A stretch of DNA of 64,000 nucleotides from the NCBI RefSeq assembly GCF_013522725.1, contig NZ_JAAMRF010000002.1, forward strand, positions 124,001-188,000, given 5' to 3'. This DNA is from Stutzerimonas azotifigens (GTDB lineage: Bacteria > Pseudomonadota > Gammaproteobacteria > Pseudomonadales > Pseudomonadaceae). Below, one piece after another: positions 23,939-30,575 of this stretch. A model generated the notes under the pieces. It had not been told where the DNA came from and ran no database searches. It saw only the letters and a list, made by a program, of their open reading frames with translations. Each line of letters opens with the position of its first letter. Position 1 is the first letter of the stretch. Made by a program: the position numbers and the translations under genes.

Positions 23939-24708
23939 GTACGAACAATCAGATCGAGCTTGAATCCCACAAGGATCCAAAAACCCTTGAGCGCGAGATC
24001 GACCAGCAGCGCGCCGAGATCGGGGATATCGTCACCGCACTGGAGAACAAGCTGTCCCCTGGCGAGTTGATCGACACTGCCTTGGGGTATGTGAAGGGCG
24101 GCGGTGGCGAATTCTTTGGCAATCTCAGCAACACGGTGAAGGCCAACCCGGTTCCCACACTGCTGACCTCGGTGGGGCTCATCTGGCTGATGGCCGGCCA
24201 GAATCGCCGCGTAGAGCACAGTTATTCCACCGGTCCGTCGCTTGGCGACAAGCTCGGTGCCAAGGCCGACGGTCTGAAACATCAGGGCGCCGGGCTGAAG
24301 GAAAAGGCCAGCCACCTGCAGCACGACGTGGCCAGTTCGCTGGGCAGTGCCCGTGAACGGGTAAGCAATACCGGCCACCAGGCAGCCGATACGTTGCGCC
24401 ACACCGCCGACAGTCTGCGCGATACCGCTGACCGCGCGCGCGGTGGCTTTAGCCATCTGTTGCGGGAACAGCCGTTGGCGGTCGGGGCGATCGGCATCGC
24501 ACTAGGTGCCTTGCTCGCCGCGAGCGTACCTCCGACGCGCCAGGAAGATGAGCTCATGGGACAGGCGCGGGACGACGTGGCCGATAAGCTCAAGCACAAG
24601 GCCCATGAGGAATACGAGCGCGTGAGCGAAGTCGGTGAAGACGTTGCTCGTCAGGTAAAGCAGGACATGAACAACGACAGCGCTCAGTCGGCGTCAAGAC
24701 CTCACTGA
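23935..24708 (+). CDS. DUF3618 / YqjD-like membrane-associated protein
   Basis: This 257-residue protein has an N-terminal DUF3618 segment (EREIDQQRAEIGDIVTALEN), a hydrophobic stretch (PVPTLLTSVGLIWLMAG, about 80-97), and a long helical region with repeated Asp/Lys/His/Ala heptads similar to LEA or apolipoprotein-like proteins. A second hydrophobic segment follows (PLAVGAIGIALGALLAASV), then a charged tail. E. coli YqjD binds ribosomes at the membrane in stationary phase, so a stress role is plausible but inferred. It is the last gene of the operon and is followed by an intrinsic terminator. Confidence 0.83.
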   Translation: MSTNNQIELESHKDPKTLEREIDQQRAEIGDIVTALENKLSPGELIDTALGYVKGGGGEFFGNLSNTVKANPVPTLLTSVGLIWLMAGQNRRVEHSYSTGPSLGDKLGAKADGLKHQGAGLKEKASHLQHDVASSLGSARERVSNTGHQAADTLRHTADSLRDTADRARGGFSHLLREQPLAVGAIGIALGALLAASVPPTRQEDELMGQARDDVADKLKHKAHEEYERVSEVGEDVARQVKQDMNNDSAQSASRPH

Positions 24709-24730
24709 CCGCGTGCGTGCCCTGCCCTGT

Positions 24731-24757
24731 GGCCTGCCGAAATCGGCAGGCCATTTT
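24731..24757 (+). terminator. Intrinsic terminator after the stress operon
   Basis: Arms GGCCTGCCG and CGGCAGGCC with an AAAT loop are followed by ATTTTC, 22 bp after the DUF3618 stop. Confidence 0.88.
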
Positions 24758-24808
24758 CGTCTCATGGGCTTGAGTCCTGCGGAACAAACTTCGATAATCC
24801 GCCGCGGC

Positions 24809-24884
24809 GCCGGTGTAGCTCAGTAGGTAGAGCAGCGCATTCGTAATGCGAAGGTCGGGGGTTCGACTCCTCTCACCGGCACCA
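24809..24884 (+). tRNA. tRNA-Thr (anticodon CGT)
   Basis: The 76 bases fold into a cloverleaf: acceptor GCCGGTG/CACCGGC, D arm GCTC/GAGC, anticodon loop TTCGTAA with anticodon CGT, and T loop TTCGACT. The 3' CCA is encoded. The anticodon reads ACG (threonine). Terminators lie on both sides, so it is transcribed alone. No integrase or repeated 3' end is visible nearby, so nothing marks it as an attachment site here. Confidence 0.96.
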
Positions 24885-25217
24885 GAGACATCCAAAGAAA
24901 AGGGTTGGCGAAAGCTAACCCTTTTCTTTTTGGGGTGGAGAACTGCCCGGCTTACCGGTCGGGTTCGTGGGTATGAAGGGTTATGTCTGCGCGAAGCGCC
25001 ACCAGGGCGTCTGCCTTGATGGTCGGTTCGCCATGCAGTGTGGTCCGAAGTCAGCCAGAGCGGTCGTCATGGCCAGGCTGGGCCGGGAAATCCGTTCCTA
25101 TCGCAGAATGGGCACCGCTCGTGCGAAGGATCGCCTCGATCCGTTCGGCACCGCACCGTACCGCAGCGGCCCGGCGCTGGTGATGGCGACGCGCCGAGGC
25201 ATCGCCGATCGGTATCG
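24885..25217. other. Intergenic region after tRNA-Thr
   Basis: Apart from the tRNA terminator at its start I see no supported gene. The short plus-strand open frame over 24967-25287 lacks a ribosome binding site and a family signal, and overlaps the small membrane-protein gene on the other strand. Confidence 0.5.
24898..24931 (+). terminator. Intrinsic terminator of tRNA-Thr
   Basis: AAAAGGGTTGGC and GCTAACCCTTTT pair around a GAAA loop (one G-T pair) and are followed by CTTTTT, 13 bp after the tRNA 3' end. Confidence 0.92.
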
Positions 25218-25517
25218 TTACTTGGCCACCTGCATGTCCATCGCCATGAACTTGCCATCCATCGGTTGCCCGTATGCTTGCTCGTAGCGTGGTTCTTCAT
25301 GGTGCGGGGCGTGTTGCGGAGTTTGTTCGAACACCTCCGGCTCCTTGTCCTGATCGAGCTTGTGGGACAGGTGGCGGATGGTGCGCTTGAGACGCAATAC
25401 TTTGTCCTCCAGGCGATAGACCTTGCGGCTGTTGTAGAACAGCCCTAGCACGAAGCCGGCAGAGGTGAAGATCAGACCGTAGAGCATGGCCATGTTGTAC
25501 AGGTAGTCGGCGAACAT
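25218..25517 (-). CDS. Small single-pass membrane protein of unknown function
   Basis: This 99-residue protein has one N-terminal membrane helix (about 5-30, MAMLYGLIFTSAGFVLGLFY), a short basic coiled-coil segment (YRLEDKVLRLKRTIRHLSHK) and a polar Pro/Glu/His-rich tail. AAGGAG lies eight bases before the ATG at 25517. No family is recognised. The form suits a small inner-membrane adaptor. It is divergent from the YihY gene. Confidence 0.75.
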   Translation of the reverse strand: MFADYLYNMAMLYGLIFTSAGFVLGLFYNSRKVYRLEDKVLRLKRTIRHLSHKLDQDKEPEVFEQTPQHAPHHEEPRYEQAYGQPMDGKFMAMDMQVAK

Positions 25518-25838
25518 CGATTCTCTCCTTATTTTCGTCTGGGCCAGGGCCTTTTCGGATCCATGCTACCGCGCCGGGAAGGGCGGGGCGGATGATGCCA
25601 CCTTGATGTCGAGGTGATGCCGAACTGAGACATGTGTCTCAAAAAAGCGTTCCGTACTGGCGTCGGGCCTTCTTTGGGCTGGAGCGAGCCGTTTCGCCTG
25701 CGTCATGAGTATCGGTCATGCGCCGCGCGGCGTGCTGGTTGCAAGGGGCCTCTGGGGCGTCCGTTCGGCGGGGGTAAGCGAACTCCTGATACATCGAGCC
25801 GTCCGACGAGTATCAATAGACTTCAGCAAGGGGCGAGC
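25518..25838. other. Intergenic region with a 16-bp palindromic site
   Basis: The region separates the divergent small membrane-protein and YihY genes. It contains TGAGACA-TG-TGTCTCA at 25626-25641, and no supported gene. The frame of the YihY gene stays open upstream but lacks coding signals there. Confidence 0.5.
25626..25641. promoter_or_regulatory. Inverted repeat, candidate operator
   Basis: TGAGACA and TGTCTCA are perfect 7-bp arms separated by TG, in a divergent intergenic region. An AAAAAA run follows on the plus strand, so neither strand reads as an intrinsic terminator. No regulator can be named. Confidence 0.4.
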
Positions 25839-26714
25839 ATGGCTTTCTTCAAAACCGGCGGTCTGAGTCTGTTCGAATTGGCCAAGCGAACGATCAAGGA
25901 GTTCGCGAACGACGATATGTCCACCCACGCATGCGCGCTGGCGTACCGGGCGTTGTTTTCCCTGTTTCCCTTCCTGTTGTTCCTCATCGCGATGCTCGGT
26001 TTCCTGCATCTGCCCGAGTTCTTCACCTGGCTCAGAGAGCAGGCCGCGCTGGTGTTGCCGGACGAGCCGCTGGAGCAGGTCAACGGGGTGATCGATCAGC
26101 TGCAGAACCAGGAGGCCGGCCTGCTTTCCTTCAGTATCCTGCTGGCGATCGCAGCGGCAGCCCGGGGTGTGCGCTCGCTGATGAATGCGATGAACGTCGC
26201 CTACGACGTAGAGGAAGGACGCCCTGGCTGGAAGCTGTATCTGTTGTCGGTGGTTTACACCTTCGCGCTGGCCTTCATCCTGCTCGGGGCGGCCGGCCTG
26301 ATGATCATCGGCCCCCAGGTCATGGAGTGGTTGGCATCGCAGGTGGGCTTGCAGGAAATCGTGGTCGTTCTCTGGACGTGGCTGCGCTGGCCGGTGGTGG
26401 TCATCCTGCTGATGCTGGTGGTAGCGGCGCTGTACTACGTCACACCGGATGTCGAGCAGGACTTTCGCTTCATTACGCCGGGTTCGGTGCTGGCGGTAAT
26501 CGTTTGGATCGCTGCGTCCGTGGGGTTCGGCATTTACGTACAGAACTTTGCCGACTTCAACGCCACCTACGGCAGCATCGGGGCCATCATCATTCTGCTC
26601 ATGTACTTTTACATCTCCGCTGCGGTGTTGCTGTTCGGCGCCGAGCTCAACGCCGTGATCGAGCACGCCTCCAGCGAAGGCAAGGATCCGGGAGACAAAA
26701 AGCTCGATAGTTGA
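25839..26714 (+). CDS. YihY/BrkB-family inner-membrane protein
   Basis: This 291-residue protein has about six membrane helices. D-D-M-S-T-H-A-C-A-L-A-Y-R-A-L-F-S-L-F-P opens the family core, F-R-F-I-T-P-G-S-V-L-A is conserved near the fifth helix, and N-A-T-Y-G-S-I-G-A near the last. The family was once misnamed ribonuclease BN; its real function is unclear. I chose the ATG at 25839 with AAGGGG upstream. The next gene has its own promoter. Confidence 0.88.
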   Translation: MAFFKTGGLSLFELAKRTIKEFANDDMSTHACALAYRALFSLFPFLLFLIAMLGFLHLPEFFTWLREQAALVLPDEPLEQVNGVIDQLQNQEAGLLSFSILLAIAAAARGVRSLMNAMNVAYDVEEGRPGWKLYLLSVVYTFALAFILLGAAGLMIIGPQVMEWLASQVGLQEIVVVLWTWLRWPVVVILLMLVVAALYYVTPDVEQDFRFITPGSVLAVIVWIAASVGFGIYVQNFADFNATYGSIGAIIILLMYFYISAAVLLFGAELNAVIEHASSEGKDPGDKKLDS

Positions 26715-26771
26715 CTCTATGGGCGTACGGCAGGATTGCCTGCCAGCTCGTGTCTCGCTCGTCGAACAACT

Positions 26772-26789
26772 CTGTCACGTTACGGTCAA
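26772..26789 (+). promoter_or_regulatory. Candidate Pho box (PhoB site)
   Basis: CTGTCAC-GTTA-CGGTCAA has the 7-4-7 layout of a PhoB site (repeat consensus CTGTCAT), with 6 of 7 and 5 of 7 matches. A further weak copy, GGTTCAT, follows at 26793. A -10-like TACAGA (26800-26805) lies 10 bp downstream, the spacing expected when PhoB replaces the -35 element. It precedes the glycosyltransferase gene by about 120 bp. Confidence 0.55.
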
Positions 26790-26911
26790 TTAGGTTCATT
26801 ACAGAATCTTTCAGCGTCGATTTCCTGTAAGCGAAGTGTGCTCCTGCGCTTCGTGATGCCTGTCGGGCGGTGCTGAAGGTCTGCATCGAGGCCGAACGGA
26901 GACGCTTTACC

Positions 26912-28030
26912 TTGCATATCGCTGATATGACCATGTTTTACGCGCCGGCTAGCGGCGGCGTTCGCACCTATCTCGAAGCCAAGCATGGCCGGCTGCAGCG
27001 CTACCCCGGGATACGCCACAGCGTTCTTGTCCCAGGTAGCGGGTACGCCGAGAACGACGGTATCTATCAGGTTCCCGCACCGGTCTTGCCGTTCGGCAAG
27101 GGTTATCGTTTCCCTGTGCGTCGTGGCCCGTGGCGCTCGGTGCTGAACAACCTGCAGCCGGACCTGATCGAAGTGGGCGATCCCTATCTCACCGCCTGGG
27201 CCGCGCTGGATGCCGGACGGCGTCTGGATATCCCCGTCATCGGTTTCTATCACTCGGACCTGCCGCTGCTGGCCAGCAAGCGCCTGGGCTCCTGGTTCGG
27301 AGCCAATATGAGCAGCTATGTAGCGCGCCTGTATCGCAGCTTCGACCGGGTTCTGGCCCCCAGTCAGGTGATGGCCGACAAGCTCGACTCGCTCGGCGTG
27401 CGCAATGTCTTCGTCCAGCCGCTTGGCGTCGATTTGCAGACCTTCCGGCCGGAGCGACGCGACGCCAACCTGCGAGCCGAACTGGGACTGCCCGATGAGA
27501 CGCGCCTGCTGATCTTCGCCGGCCGCGGATCGCGGGAAAAAAACCTGCCGGTGCTGCTGCGCGCCGCCCAGCTGTTGGGCAAGCCGTATCACCTCTTGCT
27601 GGTGGGTTCAGGAATGCCCAAACGGGTGCCGGACAACGTGACGGTCATCGATCGGTTCTGTCCGGCTACGGAGGTGGCTCGGTTGTTGGCCAGTAGCGAT
27701 GTGCTTCTGCACGCGGGCAATCAGGAAACCTTCGGGCTGGTCGCCCTCGAGGCCATGGCCAGCGGTATTCCGGTGATCGCCACGCGCGCCGGTGCACTGC
27801 AGGAAATCGTGCCGTTCCACACCGGGCGGCTGTGCCGCCCGCTGGACCCGCACGCCATGGCGCAGACCGTGCGCGAACTGTTCGAGGGCGATCCGCGCCT
27901 GCTCGGGCAGCAGGCGCGCCGCCATGTCGAGTCTCATCATGCCTGGGACGCGGTAGTTGCCGGCCTGCTGGCCCACTACCAGGCGGTGCTCAGGGTCGCC
28001 CCGCTGCCGGTGGTGGCCATGCATGGCTGA
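26912..28030 (+). CDS. Glycosyltransferase family 4 (GT-B) protein, possible glycolipid synthase
   Basis: This cytoplasmic or membrane-associated retaining transferase of 372 residues has a GT-B fold. The N-terminal loop F-Y-A-P-A-S-G-G-V-R-T-Y (9-20), the donor-site R-E-K-N (208-211) and the E-x7-E motif (E272, E280) are all visible. I chose the TTG at 26912 because GGAG lies 10 bases upstream and the family starts MHIAD; a GTG at 26870 is the alternative. It overlaps the deacetylase gene by eight bases. With a Pho-box-like site upstream, it may resemble the Agt enzymes that make phosphorus-free glycolipids in P. aeruginosa; that link is inference. Confidence 0.82.
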   Translation: MHIADMTMFYAPASGGVRTYLEAKHGRLQRYPGIRHSVLVPGSGYAENDGIYQVPAPVLPFGKGYRFPVRRGPWRSVLNNLQPDLIEVGDPYLTAWAALDAGRRLDIPVIGFYHSDLPLLASKRLGSWFGANMSSYVARLYRSFDRVLAPSQVMADKLDSLGVRNVFVQPLGVDLQTFRPERRDANLRAELGLPDETRLLIFAGRGSREKNLPVLLRAAQLLGKPYHLLLVGSGMPKRVPDNVTVIDRFCPATEVARLLASSDVLLHAGNQETFGLVALEAMASGIPVIATRAGALQEIVPFHTGRLCRPLDPHAMAQTVRELFEGDPRLLGQQARRHVESHHAWDAVVAGLLAHYQAVLRVAPLPVVAMHG

Positions 28031-28787
28031 GCGCGCGCTGATGCTGGTGCTGCATGACGTGGCGCCTGAAACCTGGCCCGATTACCGGCCCTTCGTCAAC
28101 GCGGTCGATGCGCTCGGTTCGATCCCGATCAACTGGCTGGTCGTACCGGATTTCCACCGGCGCAATCCCTTGCAGGACGCTTCGGGGTTTCGCCGTCTGC
28201 TCGATGAGCGGATAACTCGTGGCGACGAACTCATCCTGCACGGGTTTTCCCATGCCGACGAGGCGCCACCGCCGCGCTCGCCTCGCGACTGGTTCATGCG
28301 CCGGGTGTATACCCACGAAGGAGAGTTCTACGCGCTGGACGAGGCACAGGCGCGCCAGCGGCTGGAGCAGGGCATGGCGATGTTCGACCGCTTCGAATGG
28401 CCGCTGCACGGTTTCGTCGCCCCTGCGTGGTTGTTGAGCGAGGGCGCCAAGCGCGCACTGTCTGCGTCGGGGTTGGCCTATACCAGTGATCCTCAGCACT
28501 TCTATCGATTGCCCGAGTTCACGTCCATCGATGCGCCCGGATTGGTGTGGAGCGCCCGCAGCGCCTGGCGCAGGGGCGTCTCGCGAGTAGTCAGCGAACG
28601 AATGTCGGAGCGTCACCGGCAGGCGCCGGTACTGCGGCTCGGCTTGCACCCGGTGGACATGCGCCACGGTTTTTCGCGCGATTACTGGTACCAGTTGCTG
28701 GTGAGGCTGCTGGCAGACGGGCGTCGGCCTATCACCAAGTATCAATGGCTCCTTCAGCAGACGCACCGTTCGAGCGCCGCGGCGTGA
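28023..28787 (+). CDS. DUF2334 polysaccharide-deacetylase-like protein
   Basis: This 254-residue protein has an NodB-like barrel of the DUF2334 type. The metal-site motif H-D-V-A-P (11-15) and H-G-F-S-H (73-77, with H73 and H77) are intact, and L-H-P-V-D-M-R-H closes the pocket. It lacks a signal peptide, so it should act in the cytoplasm, presumably on an N-acetylated sugar. It overlaps the glycosyltransferase gene at its start and the UPF0104 gene at its end by 43 bases. The substrate is unknown; a lipid-linked or precursor amino sugar is the natural guess. Confidence 0.85.
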   Translation: MAERALMLVLHDVAPETWPDYRPFVNAVDALGSIPINWLVVPDFHRRNPLQDASGFRRLLDERITRGDELILHGFSHADEAPPPRSPRDWFMRRVYTHEGEFYALDEAQARQRLEQGMAMFDRFEWPLHGFVAPAWLLSEGAKRALSASGLAYTSDPQHFYRLPEFTSIDAPGLVWSARSAWRRGVSRVVSERMSERHRQAPVLRLGLHPVDMRHGFSRDYWYQLLVRLLADGRRPITKYQWLLQQTHRSSAAA

Positions 28788-29776
28788 GTCGCGGTGTCTG
28801 GCTGCTGCTGGGCGGCTTGCTCGCAGCGGTCCTGATTCCTGCGCTATTGGGCGGGACGGGGTTGTTCGAGCGGTTGCGCAGTTTTCCGCCGGGCCTGTTG
28901 CTGATCATGGTCGGCATGATCGTCGTCTGCTGGCTCCTCAACGCGCTGCGCTTACGGCTGTTGCTGGGCCGGGACACGATTGGGCAGGCGCGAGCGTTGG
29001 GCATCGTCGTGGCGACCGAATTTGCCATCTGCGCGACGCCGGCAGGGGCGGGCGGTCCGATCACCTTGGCGGCCTTGCTGATGCGTCGGGGCGTGGCCCC
29101 AACCAAGGCGACCGCCACCTTCGCGGTCGAGCATCTGGGCGATCTGCTGTTCTTCTGCTGCGCCCTGTTCGGTGTGCTGGCCTATGCCGTGACCCATGCG
29201 CTCAGCGCCCACGTCGGCAACCTGCTGATGGTTGGCGCGCTTTTGCTTGGTGCGGTGCTGGTGATGCTCGGTCTGGTCGGCCGCTACCATCGCGGCCTGT
29301 TTCGCTTCAACGGCCGGCTGCTCGCGCGGCTAGGGCTGTCGTGGCGCAAGCGTCACCGCTGGGCTCGGCGGGTGTTGCGTTTTCGCAACGAGCTGGGGCA
29401 GACCCTGCGTCTGCCGCGTCGGGTACTGCTGGCGGTCTTTCTGCTCACCAGCGTGCATTGGTTGCTGCGCTACAGCGTGCTTTATCTGACGTTGCAGGGG
29501 CTTGGGCGCGATATCGCCTGGGCCTGGACCTTTCTCGTGCAGATGCTGGCGCTTACGGCAGGGCAGTTGAGCCTGCTGCCCGGTGGGGCCGGCAGCGCCG
29601 AGCTGGCGTCCATGGCGCTGCTGACGCCGCTGGCAGGCAAATCAACGACGGCGGCCGCCATTCTCATCTGGCGCTTCGTCACCTATTACCTTTATCTCAT
29701 CGTTGGGGCGCCTGTGTTTCTGCATCTGGCAGGGCGCCCGCTGCTCAAGCGGCTGATTCGTGCGCGTCAGACCTGA
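28745..29776 (+). CDS. UPF0104 / lysylphosphatidylglycerol-synthase-TM-like membrane protein
   Basis: This 343-residue protein has about eight membrane helices. The segment T-P-A-G-A-G-G-P-I-T (45-80 region) and the later LSLLPGGAGSAELASMALL match the UPF0104/YbhN and MprF flippase-like family. Such domains are linked to movement or synthesis of modified lipids. The start at 28745 lies inside the end of the DUF2334 gene. With the glycosyltransferase and deacetylase genes it forms a tight three-gene unit, which suggests that it handles their product. Confidence 0.85.
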   Translation: MAPSADAPFERRGVSRGVWLLLGGLLAAVLIPALLGGTGLFERLRSFPPGLLLIMVGMIVVCWLLNALRLRLLLGRDTIGQARALGIVVATEFAICATPAGAGGPITLAALLMRRGVAPTKATATFAVEHLGDLLFFCCALFGVLAYAVTHALSAHVGNLLMVGALLLGAVLVMLGLVGRYHRGLFRFNGRLLARLGLSWRKRHRWARRVLRFRNELGQTLRLPRRVLLAVFLLTSVHWLLRYSVLYLTLQGLGRDIAWAWTFLVQMLALTAGQLSLLPGGAGSAELASMALLTPLAGKSTTAAAILIWRFVTYYLYLIVGAPVFLHLAGRPLLKRLIRARQT

Positions 29777-29800
29777 GGAATGCCGTCCCGATGGATGGAA

Positions 29801-29829
29801 GCAACTTAGCTAGCCCTCGAGTGGTCAAC
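29801..29829 (+). promoter_or_regulatory. Candidate AlgU/sigmaE promoter of csbD
   Basis: GCAACTT (29801-29807) and GTCAAC (29824-29829) are 16 bp apart and resemble the AlgU/sigmaE pattern GGAACTT-N16-GTCAA. The predicted start is about 25-30 bases before the csbD ATG. Confidence 0.45.
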
Positions 29830-29862
29830 CTTATACCTGTAGAGAAAGTGGAGGAGACGCAC

Positions 29863-30054
29863 ATGAGTAGTGCCGAAGACAAAATCAAAGGCAACACCAA
29901 CGAAGCCGTTGGCAAGATCAAGCAAGGCGTAGGCGAAGCCACCGGTAACGGCAGCATGAAGCGCGAAGGTCAGCGCCAGGAAGTCAAAGGCGATGCCCAG
30001 CAACTCAAGGGCGACGTCAAAGACACTGTCAAGGGCAGGGTCGACCGCGCCTGA
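29863..30054 (+). CDS. CsbD-family stress response protein
   Basis: This 63-residue, charged, helix-rich cytoplasmic protein matches CsbD/YjbJ: D-K-I-K-G-N-T-N-E-A-V-G-K-I-K-Q-G-V-G at the N-terminus, then Q-x-L-K-G-D-V-K-D. Members are abundant under general or envelope stress; the molecular role is unknown. GGAGGAG lies seven bases before the ATG at 29863. It has its own promoter and a strong terminator, so it is monocistronic. Confidence 0.92.
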   Translation: MSSAEDKIKGNTNEAVGKIKQGVGEATGNGSMKREGQRQEVKGDAQQLKGDVKDTVKGRVDRA

Positions 30055-30084
30055 TTTCATCCTGGGGCTCTATGCCCCATAAAA

Positions 30085-30113
30085 AAGCCCGCATCCTTGG
30101 ATGCGGGCTTTTT
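30085..30113. terminator. Bidirectional intrinsic terminator between csbD and fdxA
   Basis: AAGCCCGCATCC and GGATGCGGGCTT form 12 pairs around TT, flanked by an A run on the left and a T run on the right. It can end csbD on the plus strand and fdxA on the minus strand. Confidence 0.93.
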
Positions 30114-30132
30114 CGTTTGAGTAGGCTGTTAC

Positions 30133-30456
30133 TCAGCGTTCCAGATGCTGCAGCTTGTCCTTCTTGCCATCCCACTCCTCGGCGTCCGGGAGTGCTTCTT
30201 TCTTTTCGGTGATGTTCGGCCAGATGTCGGCCAGGTCGGCGTTGAGCTGAATGAATTCCTGCATGTCCTCGGGCACTTCGTCTTCCGAGAAGATGGCCTG
30301 GGCGGGGCATTCCGGCTCGCACAGTGCGCAGTCGATGCATTCGTCAGGATGAATGACCAGGAAATTCGGGCCTTCGTAGAAGCAGTCCACCGGGCAGACT
30401 TCCACGCAATCGGTATATTTGCACTTGATGCAGTTGTCGGTGACGACAAAGGTCAT
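30133..30456 (-). CDS. fdxA: Seven-iron ferredoxin
   Basis: This 107-residue electron carrier has one [3Fe-4S] and one [4Fe-4S] cluster, like Azotobacter ferredoxin I. The ligands line up as C9, C17 and C50 for the 3Fe cluster, and C21, C40, C43 and C46 for the 4Fe cluster, with free C25. The acidic C-terminal extension also fits. AGGAG lies seven bases before the ATG. It lies downstream of mutS on the same strand, as in P. aeruginosa, but with an intergenic gap of 119 bp, so it may have its own promoter. Confidence 0.96.
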   Translation of the reverse strand: MTFVVTDNCIKCKYTDCVEVCPVDCFYEGPNFLVIHPDECIDCALCEPECPAQAIFSEDEVPEDMQEFIQLNADLADIWPNITEKKEALPDAEEWDGKKDKLQHLER

Positions 30457-30575
30457 TCTCGCTATCTCCTCGGGCTGTCGGAGGGCTGGGGCAGTCGCCC
30501 TCCGGTCGGCAGCAAATCGGCACCAGGCATGCCGCTAATCAAAAATGCGCGCGATTCTATCAGCTTTGCTGGGCT

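Noticed and set aside
24809..24884. tRNA-Thr as an integration site of a genomic island
   Set aside because: No integrase, no repeat of the tRNA 3' end and no mobile genes were seen downstream.
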